Source: Bacillota bacterium (lineage in GTDB: Bacteria > Bacillota > Desulfitobacteriia > Desulfitobacteriales > Desulfitobacteriaceae). Taken from it: a stretch of DNA of 11,395 nucleotides. This document shows positions 1 to 7,972 of the stretch, one piece after another. Each line of letters opens with the position of its first letter. Position 1 is the stretch's first letter. Position numbers and translations under genes: made by a program. The DNA lies in NCBI GenBank assembly GCA_021849995.1, contig JAJZSC010000053.1:1-11395 (forward strand), given 5' to 3'. Below the pieces are notes generated by a model. It was not told the DNA's origin, did no database searches, and worked only from the letters and a program-made list of their open reading frames with translations.

Positions 1-29
1 TAGGTCCGATGGAATTGTGATGTGTTTTT

Positions 30-39
30 AAAGCGCTTT
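30..39. promoter_or_regulatory. cre-like / LacI-family operator candidate
   Basis: AAAGCGCTTT is a perfect 10-bp palindrome in the 68 nt between the mutarotase stop codon and the window edge. The 14-mer TTAAAGCGCTTTGT matches the ideal CcpA cre site TGAAAGCGCTTTCA at 11 of 14 positions. It could control a gene lying to the left, or be a second site for the operon. The outer flanks are poor matches, so this is only a candidate. No coding sequence or terminator is visible in this short stretch. Confidence 0.3.
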
Positions 40-68
40 GTTTTCTTGTTTTGTGGGTTCAGGGAATT

Positions 69-584
69 TTATTTTGATGTTTTAATATCATCACATACAT
101 TTATATAGTTCAGTTTATCTTTATAACCTGCTCTTTCTTTATAATACTCCGGAATGATTACACCTTCTTTTTTAAACCACATTGGTGCATCGATCCCTGA
201 ATAGAGAACTACATTTCCCCAAGGCATAAAGGAACCCGTTCTCACCATCACCCTCGCCTTATTCCTCAAGCTTTCCATTATTTGGGCATGAGGAACTGTT
301 TCTACCTGACAGCGGTCTATCAAGCTAGAAACTCTATTAAACATTACAGGATTATATAGCTTCTGTTCTTCAGCAACTAAACACTTTTCATAGATGAAAT
401 CTTCAATTACCAGCTCCAGGATTGTTATTACATCTGGATAATCCATAGTAATAGCGAGGTCTACTCTTTTAGCTATATTTTGAGGTATTGGCAAACCGGC
501 ATCAGCTATTATCATAATGTCACCATGCCCCATACAGTCTATCGCTTCGTTTAGTGCTCCGTTAAGAATTTTCCCTTTCCTCAT
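69..584 (-). CDS. RbsD/FucU-family sugar mutarotase with C-terminal extension
   Basis: This 171-residue protein resembles D-ribose pyranase (RbsD) and L-fucose mutarotase (FucU), which interconvert pyranose/furanose or alpha/beta sugar forms after uptake. The N-terminus MRKGKILNGALNEAIDCMGH is the family signature and carries the conserved His20; Asp28 follows in the IIADAGLPIP motif. The closing family motif is visible as VRTGSFMPWGNVVLYSG (residues 114-130). Known family members are about 130-145 residues and end near this motif. Here about 40 more residues follow, rich in Tyr and Lys, with no recognised motif. The ATG is preceded by AAGGGAG at good spacing. The gene begins 11 nt after the stop codon of the URO-D-like gene, so the two are probably co-translated. 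The sugar is unknown: the family assignment is good, a ribose-versus-fucose call is not possible. No ribokinase or fucose gene is in view. Confidence 0.85.
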   Translation of the reverse strand: MRKGKILNGALNEAIDCMGHGDIMIIADAGLPIPQNIAKRVDLAITMDYPDVITILELVIEDFIYEKCLVAEEQKLYNPVMFNRVSSLIDRCQVETVPHAQIMESLRNKARVMVRTGSFMPWGNVVLYSGIDAPMWFKKEGVIIPEYYKERAGYKDKLNYINVCDDIKTSK

Positions 585-595
585 ACAAATCTCCC

Positions 596-1741
596 TTAGT
601 AGTTTGCATATTCCTTGAAAGCCTCCAGCATAGCAACAAGATTCTGTGGTGGAACGTCTGCCTGAATATTGTGTACCGTATTAAACACGAATCCACCCCC
701 AGGTGCAAGTATCTCCATCTGCCTCTTTACGCATTCCTTGACCTCTTCAACAGTGCCTCTTGGCAGTATGCGTTGTGTATCTATGCCACCGCCCCAGAAT
801 ACAATATCTTTTCCAAAGTCTCTCTTTAAGCCCTGGGTATCCATACCTTTTGCATTAAATTGAACAGGGTTAATAATGTTAACGCCCGCTTCTATCAGAT
901 CTGGAATAACTTCTCGAAAGCTACCACAGGTATGAACAAATATTTTCGCATCTGTCTTGCTGCGTATTAAATCAAACAACTCTTTTTGCCTCGGCTTCAC
1001 ATACTCTTTGTACATACTTGGAGATATTAGCATGCTGTTCTGACTACCAAGATCATCAGCCTCCTGAACGACATCAATAATGTCCCCAGCTATATCAAGT
1101 ACTTTCTCCCAATATTTATACTTAACTTCAAGGGTCTTATCCATCACCTTGCAAGCCATATCCGGTTCACCCGCAAGGTCGGCATAGAAATCTGCATATC
1201 CTCTAAGCCAACCTCCATATTCAAATAATCCGGCACCAATGCTCGACATCACTACACCATAACCTTTTTCACGAACTGCTAGTGCCCTCTCCCTTATACC
1301 TTCGTAACGCTTAGCGTCCAGAGCGTCCGGATAGGCAAAATTTTCAATCTCCGACACTTCCAGCACGCCGGCTAGTGGGTGCTCAGCCATATCATAGTAG
1401 AAACCACCCTTAACAGGCATTCTCCACTTTATTTTCCACTCATCAAAGAAATAGTTATATTCACCGTCGTTTTTAATGTCCAGAGCCCATGTGGACGGGC
1501 CGTTTGGGGAAACATTTCGAACATCTACCTGGAATTTCTGCAAGAACTCTTCGCTTGGGTTTGCGAGCTGCTGTACAACGTCAAAGAGTTCCGGTTCCTT
1601 CTTATACATTCCCAGATATTTTATCAAGTTCCCGTATGCCGTCATAGTTATTCCCGTCACAACCGATGAGCCGATATCTAAGGGAACTCTGTCTCCTTCT
1701 TTATGATTCAAAGCTGCTAATAGCCTATCTCTACTGTTCAC
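596..1741 (-). CDS. Uroporphyrinogen decarboxylase (URO-D/MtaA) superfamily protein
   Basis: This 381-residue TIM-barrel protein belongs to the superfamily holding HemE and the MtaA/CmuA/MtbA cobalamin methyltransferases. Recognisable segments are the N-terminal RDRLLAALNHKEGDRVP (4-20), DDLGSQNSMLISP (229-241), HTCGSF (270-275), NPVQFNAKGMD (291-301) and LAPGGGFVFNTVHNIQ (345-360). It is not a haem-pathway HemE: it sits in a sugar operon and differs from HemE in its N-terminal region. His270-x-Cys272 matches the start of the His-x-Cys...Cys zinc motif of MtaA-type enzymes. I see no matching C-terminal Cys; His357 lies near that place. The start is GTG, set by AAGGAG eight bases upstream, and overlaps the ATPase stop codon by 4 nt (GTGA), indicating translational coupling. 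Homologues often sit beside sugar transporters, but their reaction is not known to me. Possible roles are sugar decarboxylation or demethylation; both are inference. Confidence 0.85.
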   Translation of the reverse strand: MNSRDRLLAALNHKEGDRVPLDIGSSVVTGITMTAYGNLIKYLGMYKKEPELFDVVQQLANPSEEFLQKFQVDVRNVSPNGPSTWALDIKNDGEYNYFFDEWKIKWRMPVKGGFYYDMAEHPLAGVLEVSEIENFAYPDALDAKRYEGIRERALAVREKGYGVVMSSIGAGLFEYGGWLRGYADFYADLAGEPDMACKVMDKTLEVKYKYWEKVLDIAGDIIDVVQEADDLGSQNSMLISPSMYKEYVKPRQKELFDLIRSKTDAKIFVHTCGSFREVIPDLIEAGVNIINPVQFNAKGMDTQGLKRDFGKDIVFWGGGIDTQRILPRGTVEEVKECVKRQMEILAPGGGFVFNTVHNIQADVPPQNLVAMLEAFKEYANY

Positions 1742-3264
1742 TTTACCATCTCCTTGTTAATCTGATTAGTAGCATATTGCATTATAATCTCCTGGTTTGC
1801 CTCTTCTCTTGAAAGTTCTCCGGAGATGCTTCCGTTATGCATTACCAGAATTCTGTCTGCCAACGTTAATACTTCAGGTAGTTCTGATGAAATTAATATT
1901 ATAGCAACTCCTTCTTCCGCAAGCTTGTTTATTATTTCATAAATTTCGGATTTCGCACCCACATCCACTCCATGGGTTGGCTCATCAAGAATCAATATTC
2001 TGGGATTATTCAATAACCAACGAGCTATTATGGTCTTCTGCTGATTTCCTCCGCTTAAATATTGGACCTGCTGCTCAGTGCTTGACGTCTTTATTCGTAA
2101 GCTGGATGTATATGAATGAGCTGCATCATGTTCTTTTGTATTTGATATAAAAAGCATCTTGCACAACCTGGGCAGATTAGCCATGGTGATATTCTCTCTC
2201 ACCTTCATCCTTAGAAATAGCCCCTGGGTCTTTCTTCCTTCAGGGACCATACCTAGCCCCAGCTCTATCGCCCTGGTCGGAGAGTTTATTTCTACCCGCT
2301 CGCAGTTGAGAAGTATAGTACCTTTATCCTTATTGTTTAATCCAAAAATTGTCTGAACCAGTTCAGACCTACCTGATCCCACAAGACCGGTAAGAGCAAC
2401 TATCTCACCCGGATAAACTTTAAAACTTACATCTTTAACTTTTTTACCGAATGATAAACTCTTAACTTCCAGAATAGGTATTTCATCAGGCTTAATTTCC
2501 TTATTCTTTCTTTGGAAGGTTCTGTTAAATTCTCTTCCAACCATCAATGAAACTAATTCTTTGGGGGTGGTATCTTTTGTATAAAGAGTCTTTATATACG
2601 TGCCATCCCTAAGAACAGTAGTTTTATCGGAAATCTCAAAAATTTCTTCCATTCTATGCGATATATATAAAACTGAAACACCTTTGTTCTTCAAGCTTCT
2701 GATGATGGCAAACAGCATCTCGGTTTCCTTGTTTGTAAGGGAAGAGGTAGGTTCGTCCATGATAATCAACTTGGCATTTAAAGATAAGGCTTTTGCGATT
2801 TCCACCATCTGCATTTGAGAGACGCTCAGGTCTTTTATCAGCGCATCCGGTTCGATATCGGATATACCCAGGCACTCCAGTTCAATCTTGCATCTAAGGA
2901 ACATGCCTCTGTGATCTATAAAGCCAAGCTTATTTTTTTTAAGCCTTCCTATATAAACATTCTCCATAACACTAAGATGATGTGCCAGTGACAGTTCCTG
3001 ATGAATCATTGCAATCCCTGTTTCCTGAGCATGCCTGGGATCTCTGAAACGCACTTCATCTCCATCGAAGAGCAGTCTGCCAGCATCTGGTATATACACC
3101 CCTGATAGAATGTTCATCAGAGTTGATTTCCCAGCTCCATTTTCTCCTACGATGGCATGAACCTCACCTTTTTCTACATCGAAGCTAACATTATCCAGTG
3201 CTCTTACTCCGGGAAAGCTTTTAGATATACCCTCTATTTTTAACAAAATATCATTGCTCAACAT
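1738..3264 (-). CDS. Sugar ABC transporter, double ATP-binding protein (RbsA/MglA type)
   Basis: A cytoplasmic ATPase of 508 residues with two tandem nucleotide-binding domains, as in RbsA, MglA and AraG; it powers monosaccharide import through the neighbouring permease. Domain 1 (about 1-240) has Walker A GENGAGKST (40-48), a degenerate signature LSVSQ, Walker B LIIMDEPTSSL and H-loop ISHRME. Domain 2 (about 260-508) has a variant Walker A GLVGSGRSE with Arg for Lys, the signature LSGGNQQK and Walker B ILILDEPTHGVD. Its H-loop His is replaced (ISSELPE). This asymmetry is normal for the family. I start at the ATG at 3264, which has GGGGGTTAGG directly upstream. An in-frame TTG at 3276 would add four residues but lacks a ribosome binding site. 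A 40-bp palindrome lies 28 nt upstream of the start. The substrate cannot be read from the ATPase. Confidence 0.93.
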   Translation of the reverse strand: MLSNDILLKIEGISKSFPGVRALDNVSFDVEKGEVHAIVGENGAGKSTLMNILSGVYIPDAGRLLFDGDEVRFRDPRHAQETGIAMIHQELSLAHHLSVMENVYIGRLKKNKLGFIDHRGMFLRCKIELECLGISDIEPDALIKDLSVSQMQMVEIAKALSLNAKLIIMDEPTSSLTNKETEMLFAIIRSLKNKGVSVLYISHRMEEIFEISDKTTVLRDGTYIKTLYTKDTTPKELVSLMVGREFNRTFQRKNKEIKPDEIPILEVKSLSFGKKVKDVSFKVYPGEIVALTGLVGSGRSELVQTIFGLNNKDKGTILLNCERVEINSPTRAIELGLGMVPEGRKTQGLFLRMKVRENITMANLPRLCKMLFISNTKEHDAAHSYTSSLRIKTSSTEQQVQYLSGGNQQKTIIARWLLNNPRILILDEPTHGVDVGAKSEIYEIINKLAEEGVAIILISSELPEVLTLADRILVMHNGSISGELSREEANQEIIMQYATNQINKEMVK

Positions 3265-3292
3265 CCTAACCCCCAATGATTATTTGTGGTTT

Positions 3293-3332
3293 CTATTCAT
3301 TAATAGGGCAAATTTGCCCTATTAATGAATAG
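3293..3332. repeat. Perfect 40-bp palindrome between binding-protein and ATPase genes
   Basis: Every base pairs with its partner around the centre 3312/3313. The left arm begins CTATTCATTAATAGGGC and the core is GGGCAAATTTGCCC. In the minus-strand mRNA it would form a hairpin of about 17 bp with an AAAUUU loop, 113 nt after the binding-protein stop and 28 nt before the ATPase start. There is no U-tract behind it, so it is not a standard intrinsic terminator. Intercistronic stem-loops after binding-protein genes are known to stabilise the upstream message (malE-malF is the classic case), and this fits that role. A DNA-level operator is the alternative. The remaining 113 nt between this element and the binding-protein gene hold only a weak GTATACT/AGTATAC inverted repeat (3396-3432). 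Confidence 0.85.
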
Positions 3333-3445
3333 CAGAAATTATAGACAAACTTATGTTTTTTTGTGATAATAATCTTATAGAGCTTAGCATAGCCCGTATA
3401 CTTGGTTTACCCTGGCCGGAAATTTAGTATACTTTTGCTAGGTTC

Positions 3446-4522
3446 TTATTTTTCCGGATATAATTCGTTTACGTTGTCAGGTGTCAATACATCCAATTTT
3501 ACAGGTATGAAATCCTTTGGAGGCTTCTGTCCTGCGACCAGATAGTTATAGAGGTAAACAACTGAATCAAATCCCTGTCCGAACGGATCCTGAGCAATAG
3601 CTGCTACTATTTCTCCTGAACGAACGTATTTGATGTTATCCGGAATGTGGTCATACGCTACAACTCCAACTTTTCCTGTCAGCTTCATGTCCTGAATAGC
3701 TTTCGCTGCACCGAAAGGACCACCAGCAGTAACATATATTACCTTAAGATCAGGATTGGCTGTAAGCATGTCTTTTGTCAAAGTGTATGCAGTCTCAGCT
3801 TTATCCTTGTTCTCATATTTTCCTACAACTTTTACTCCCGGTACCTTTTCCTTCAGATAATCAAGCGCACCGTTCATGCGGTTTTCATGCTGTGTTGCTC
3901 CGAAAACTCCGGTAATAACCCCAATTTTACCATTACCGCCGGTAATTTTCTCAATTGTCTGTCCTGCCAACTGGCCTGCAGCATATGCATCCTGTCCTAG
4001 GAAAGCTATTCTTTTGCTGGGCTTGGAGCCCTCAGCTATAAAATTGAATACAGGTATTCCCGAGTCTACAGCTTTGTTTATTACATTCTCAGTTCCATCA
4101 AAAATCGGTACTACTGCTATTGCATCATACTGTTTGGCTATAGAAGCCTCCATAGCGGCTACAACCCTGTCTGCTGTGAGGTCATCACCCATTACAATAT
4201 AATCTACAGTGGTGTTGAAGTTCTTGAGATATTCCTTGGCTGCATTAGCCCCATCTCTTACCGGGAACCAGAATGGATTGTTCTGGAAGGAAAGAAATGC
4301 TATTCTTAAGGGTTTTTTAGGCAGCTGCTTAACGGCTTCAACATTTCCGCCTTTTGGCAGTGGAACGTTCGGAACGGCATCTCCTGTTTTCGGTTCTTCC
4401 TTCTTTTCATCGGTCTTTGCAGTTTCCTGAGTCTTAGGGCTCTCTGCAGCTTTCTGGCCACATGCTGTAAACAACAAGCTGAATGCAAGTAAGATGCTTA
4501 ACAATACAACAATACGCTTCAT
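3446..4522 (-). CDS. Sugar ABC transporter, lipoprotein solute-binding protein (RbsB type, Peripla_BP_4)
   Basis: This 358-residue protein captures the sugar outside the cell and delivers it to the permease. The N-terminus MKRIVVLLSILLAFSLLFTAC is a type II signal peptide with lipobox FTAC and lipidated Cys21. A flexible Lys/Glu/Pro/Thr-rich tether follows (about 24-70). The two-lobed binding domain begins at LRIAFLSFQNNPFWFPVRDG (72-91). Phe84 and Trp85 sit in the loop that contacts sugar in this family. Other family segments are FLGQDAYAAGQLAGQ (174-188), GVITGVFGATQHENRMNGA (201-219), VVAYDHIPDN (287-296) and AIAQDPFGQGFDS (308-320). GGGAGGA precedes the ATG by eight bases. The 127-nt gap to the permease gene contains only weak repeats. 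The fold suggests a pentose, hexose or polyol; the ligand is not determined. Confidence 0.93.
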   Translation of the reverse strand: MKRIVVLLSILLAFSLLFTACGQKAAESPKTQETAKTDEKKEEPKTGDAVPNVPLPKGGNVEAVKQLPKKPLRIAFLSFQNNPFWFPVRDGANAAKEYLKNFNTTVDYIVMGDDLTADRVVAAMEASIAKQYDAIAVVPIFDGTENVINKAVDSGIPVFNFIAEGSKPSKRIAFLGQDAYAAGQLAGQTIEKITGGNGKIGVITGVFGATQHENRMNGALDYLKEKVPGVKVVGKYENKDKAETAYTLTKDMLTANPDLKVIYVTAGGPFGAAKAIQDMKLTGKVGVVAYDHIPDNIKYVRSGEIVAAIAQDPFGQGFDSVVYLYNYLVAGQKPPKDFIPVKLDVLTPDNVNELYPEK

Positions 4523-4649
4523 TTAATAATCCTCCCTCAACTTTTTGTTAATTTAATATATTTATCGCGGTTTCTTTGCCTTATTGCCTTACCTACTCCT
4601 TTCCTGGCAAGATTCAGAAAACCGTATATTAAATCCCGAATACATATTT

Positions 4650-5654
4650 TTAATCTCTTTTGCGATTCTTTATACTGTCTATCGCCACTGCTGCTATGGT
4701 TACGATACCTATTGCAACAACCTGCCAATAAGCTGAGACACCTAATAATACAAAGCTGTTTCTGAGTACCCCCATAATCGCCGCACCGATTATTACACCT
4801 ATTATGGAACCTTCACCACCTGTAAGACTAACTCCGCCAATAACGACGGCTGCTATTACGTCAAGTTCATAGCCTGTCCCTGCCGACGGTTCGGCCGAAT
4901 TCAATGTCCCTGAAAGAATCATGCCTGACAATGCTGCCAATCCTCCCATTATCATAAATACCATTATCTTAACCCTATCGACCCTTATACCCGACAATTT
5001 TGCAGCTCTCTCATTGTTTCCTACCGCATAGACATTTCTTCCAGGCAATGTCTTTGTGGCAAAAACATGTCCCATAATTGCTACGATAAACATAAGTATT
5101 ACTGGAACGGGTACCGGTCCCACATATCCGCCGCCCAGGAATGTTATGGGGTTTTCAATAGAAATTGGTAAACCTCCTGTAATGAGAAGCGATGTACCTC
5201 TTGCAATACTCATCATACCAAGGGTTACAATGAATGGATTTATTCTTACCTTTGTTACTAGAAGTCCGTTTATAGATTCTACAAGACATCCTATAAGTAT
5301 AGCTAAAATGAATATTAGTATGGGATGTAATCCTGCACTTGCCAGCAAGGCGGATATAACGCCCATTAAGCCCAGTATTGAACCAACTGACAGGTCTATT
5401 CCTGAAGTGATAATAATAAGCGCTTGCCCCACAGCTAGAATTCCGATTACTGATATTTGCCGCAAAACGTTAAAAATATTTTGCACTCTCAAGAAATACG
5501 GACTCAATAGCGATACTGCCACAGAAAGTACCAGTAAGGCACTTAATACTGAAAACTCCTTACTCTTTAATAACTTAAAAAACAACCTGTTTTTTGGAGC
5601 GTGTTCCGAGCTATCGCGCCCTTTGTTGATAGTAGTTAACCCTGGTAAACTCAA
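4650..5654 (-). CDS. Sugar ABC transporter permease (RbsC type, BPD_transp_2)
   Basis: This inner-membrane permease of 334 residues, very hydrophobic with about eight to ten membrane segments, forms the channel (probably as a dimer) for the sugar transporter. The family motif GIDLSVGSILGL lies at 85-96. The cytoplasmic coupling loop reads VYAVGNNERAAKLSGI (208-223), and GTGYELDVIAAVVIGGVSLT (259-278) is the conserved C-terminal signature. The first 30 residues are polar and presumably cytoplasmic. Translation starts at TTG: AAGGGGG lies eight bases upstream and no in-frame ATG occurs before the first membrane helix. The gene lies 29 nt after the regulator stop codon, so transcription probably runs on from the regulator. 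Only one permease gene is present, as expected for RbsC-type systems. Confidence 0.93.
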   Translation of the reverse strand: MSLPGLTTINKGRDSSEHAPKNRLFFKLLKSKEFSVLSALLVLSVAVSLLSPYFLRVQNIFNVLRQISVIGILAVGQALIIITSGIDLSVGSILGLMGVISALLASAGLHPILIFILAILIGCLVESINGLLVTKVRINPFIVTLGMMSIARGTSLLITGGLPISIENPITFLGGGYVGPVPVPVILMFIVAIMGHVFATKTLPGRNVYAVGNNERAAKLSGIRVDRVKIMVFMIMGGLAALSGMILSGTLNSAEPSAGTGYELDVIAAVVIGGVSLTGGEGSIIGVIIGAAIMGVLRNSFVLLGVSAYWQVVAIGIVTIAAVAIDSIKNRKRD

Positions 5655-5683
5655 AATATATTCCCCCTTAAATCAATATTAAT

Positions 5684-7948
5684 TTATTTCTTATTTTGAG
5701 TATCATTAATTAAAGCCTGAAGTTTCGATACTGCAAAGCTAATTGCATCTTCAGGAAGCATATGATTATTAATGGATTTGTAAACTGCCTCACCTATAAT
5801 CTCCTCATAGCACCTCTCTGATATCACCAATCCGCTTGAGGATTTTGGAATACTGCGTTTGCGGCTTAGATTGAAGCTTTCAAGCGCTTTCGGAAGCCAT
5901 GGATATATTGATACAAGTTCTGAACTTTTATACAGATTAACGCAGGGGGTAGATCCTCCAAGGATAGTATAGGGAATTGCCATATCCTTACAGCATGCCC
6001 AGCTTATAAATTTGAAGGCCTGCTCCTTCTTTTTACTGTTGCTGTTGATACCGAGCGACCAACCCCCCAGCAAAGGCGTGCCGCCAGGTACCACATCATA
6101 ACCTATTTTACCTACAACTTTTGACTTATATCTATCAGTAATATCTGTTGTATGAGACATAAACAACACCATCATCGCGGCCTTTCCGCTGCAAAATTCT
6201 TCTACCTGCTCATACCACCAATGATCAGGTGATGTTGGTGAGGCATATTTATAGCTTTCACAATAGTTTTTGAGAGCTTTTATTGTTTCCTTGCTGTATA
6301 AAACTATATTTCCTTTTTCATCAAAAGACCTGCCTCCAAAAGACCACTTACGGGGCAAAAATTCGCACACGGCACCACTTGAACATTTCCCCCCCAGAGT
6401 TGTTCCATAGATGGTAGGTGATTCGGGATTATATTCCTTTGTAAAGAACTTGGCTATAGCATTAAATTCAGCCCAGGTCTTCGGAGGCTTCAACTCGGTA
6501 CGGTACTCATCATAAAACAACCTTTGCAACTTATTATTCTCAAATAAGTCCTTTCTGTAAAAGAGCAGCTGTGTACCGTATATATGAGGCAGTACATAAA
6601 ACTTTTCATTATATTTTGCATATTCTTCAAGAATACCTGGAATTAAATCCTCTATAGATTGCGGGTTGTCTTCTATGCATCCGCTTAAGTCTGACAGAAT
6701 ACCTTTCTCTGCCAATTCAGGAAGCCAAGGTATATCAACGCTAAAAACATCATATTTGCTTGACAATGATTCTTCAAGTATCGTTTCATATAGTTCATTG
6801 TAACTTAGAGTATCAATTTCTACATTAATTCCCTCTTTCTTTCTAAAATCAGCCAAAAGAGAGAAAGTAGCGTATGATGATGAACTCTCGAGCATCAAGA
6901 CTTTAAGGGAATGTTTGTTGTTGTGTATTATCCTCTCTGCTGCCTTGCGTTCTAACGGTTCTTTAATCAATATATCGGAATTATTGAGTATTACGTTTTT
7001 CGAATCGTAAAATGCAGGTCTTTCAATATTATCAAGGAGAATTTCTGCGGCTGTCTCTCCCATTAACATAAATTGACGTGGAAGTCTCACTATTTCGTCG
7101 TAGCTGTTTTCCGTCCATGAGTCCCCGTTTAGGCTTATAATTCGTGGTTTTTTATCCAGATTTACATCACAGATTGATATGGCTTTTAAAACACCTTCAG
7201 CAATCTGAGTGCTGGACGTTATAATGGCATCAGGGACCTCTCCTAATTGAAGGAGTCTAAAAGCAGCTTTAAATGCACTCTCCTTGTTCAAGTCTGCAAT
7301 CTCTATGAGCCTGTTATTAACAGGAATACCATGTCTGATTAATGCATCCTTATAGCCATCAATACACTGCTTTTCGCTGTAGTAACCGTCAGGACCTGTT
7401 ACAACAGCGATAGTTTTATAACCTGTGTCTATCAATTTTGAAACTGCATCATGAATAATGTTGCTGTTATTAAAACCTACAAAGTTGAAGTCATCGTTTA
7501 GCACTTCCCGTTCTACAAACACAACTTTAATACCGGACGCTGTCAAGTTGTTGAAAAGCTCAGAGTTGTCAGGCTGGCATGTAGCTATAATTATCCCATC
7601 GATACGCTGACGCTGTATTTGTAAAAGAATTTTTTTTTCTTTAGCAGCTATTTCGGATGTCATATACAGGCTTGTAGAGTATAATTTATCACTTAATACC
7701 CTTTCAATGCCGGTAAACAGCTGAGAAAAACAAGGGTCAGTTATATTGGGCAAAACCACCCCCACATTCATTGTCTTATTAGTTTTTAAACTCCTTGCAG
7801 CTGCATCTGGTTGATATCCGAGCGCCTTGATTGCGTCTTCGACTTTTTTGACTTTATCAAGACTGACTCCCTTTACCCCATTCATAATATTCGATACTGT
7901 ACCATGCGATACACCAGCTAATTTAGCAACATCTTTAATTGTTGGCAT
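5684..7948 (-). CDS. LacI-family repressor fused to a family-1 solute-binding domain
   Basis: This 754-residue cytoplasmic regulator has three parts. Residues 1-55 are a LacI-type DNA-binding domain, with helix-turn-helix IKDVAKLAGVSHGTVSNIMN (4-23) and hinge helix PDAAARSL. Residues 58-335 are a periplasmic-binding-protein-like effector domain (MNVGVVLPNITDPCFSQL at 60-77; RIDGIIIA at 115-122). Residues 345-754 resemble a MalE-type extracellular solute-binding protein (VLPHIYGTQLLFYRKDLF at 452-469; PPKTWAEFNAIAKFF at 488-502; GKAAMMV at 588-594; GGWSLGINSNS at 628-638). There is no signal peptide, so this third domain must work in the cytoplasm. A standard LacI regulator would stop near residue 335. 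The reading frame is unbroken. The ATG is preceded by GGTGAT, a moderate ribosome binding site. As first gene of the transporter operon it probably controls the operon and itself. Similar LacI/solute-binding fusions exist in Firmicutes, but their ligands and logic are unclear to me. Confidence 0.9.
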   Translation of the reverse strand: MPTIKDVAKLAGVSHGTVSNIMNGVKGVSLDKVKKVEDAIKALGYQPDAAARSLKTNKTMNVGVVLPNITDPCFSQLFTGIERVLSDKLYSTSLYMTSEIAAKEKKILLQIQRQRIDGIIIATCQPDNSELFNNLTASGIKVVFVEREVLNDDFNFVGFNNSNIIHDAVSKLIDTGYKTIAVVTGPDGYYSEKQCIDGYKDALIRHGIPVNNRLIEIADLNKESAFKAAFRLLQLGEVPDAIITSSTQIAEGVLKAISICDVNLDKKPRIISLNGDSWTENSYDEIVRLPRQFMLMGETAAEILLDNIERPAFYDSKNVILNNSDILIKEPLERKAAERIIHNNKHSLKVLMLESSSSYATFSLLADFRKKEGINVEIDTLSYNELYETILEESLSSKYDVFSVDIPWLPELAEKGILSDLSGCIEDNPQSIEDLIPGILEEYAKYNEKFYVLPHIYGTQLLFYRKDLFENNKLQRLFYDEYRTELKPPKTWAEFNAIAKFFTKEYNPESPTIYGTTLGGKCSSGAVCEFLPRKWSFGGRSFDEKGNIVLYSKETIKALKNYCESYKYASPTSPDHWWYEQVEEFCSGKAAMMVLFMSHTTDITDRYKSKVVGKIGYDVVPGGTPLLGGWSLGINSNSKKKEQAFKFISWACCKDMAIPYTILGGSTPCVNLYKSSELVSIYPWLPKALESFNLSRKRSIPKSSSGLVISERCYEEIIGEAVYKSINNHMLPEDAISFAVSKLQALINDTQNKK

Positions 7949-7972
7949 ATTATCACCATTTATTGTTCGTAG

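Noticed and set aside
3265..3276. Upstream TTG start for the ATPase gene, adding four residues
   Set aside because: No ribosome binding site precedes this TTG, whereas the ATG at 3264 has GGGGG just upstream and fits the family N-terminus.
3293..3332. Intrinsic terminator ending the binding-protein transcript
   Set aside because: The palindrome is strong, but no T-run follows on the minus strand and the ATPase gene must be transcribed with the others.
4537..4728. 63-codon minus-strand open frame between permease and binding-protein genes
   Set aside because: Half of it overlaps the permease C-terminus in another frame; basic, low-complexity translation without a ribosome binding site.
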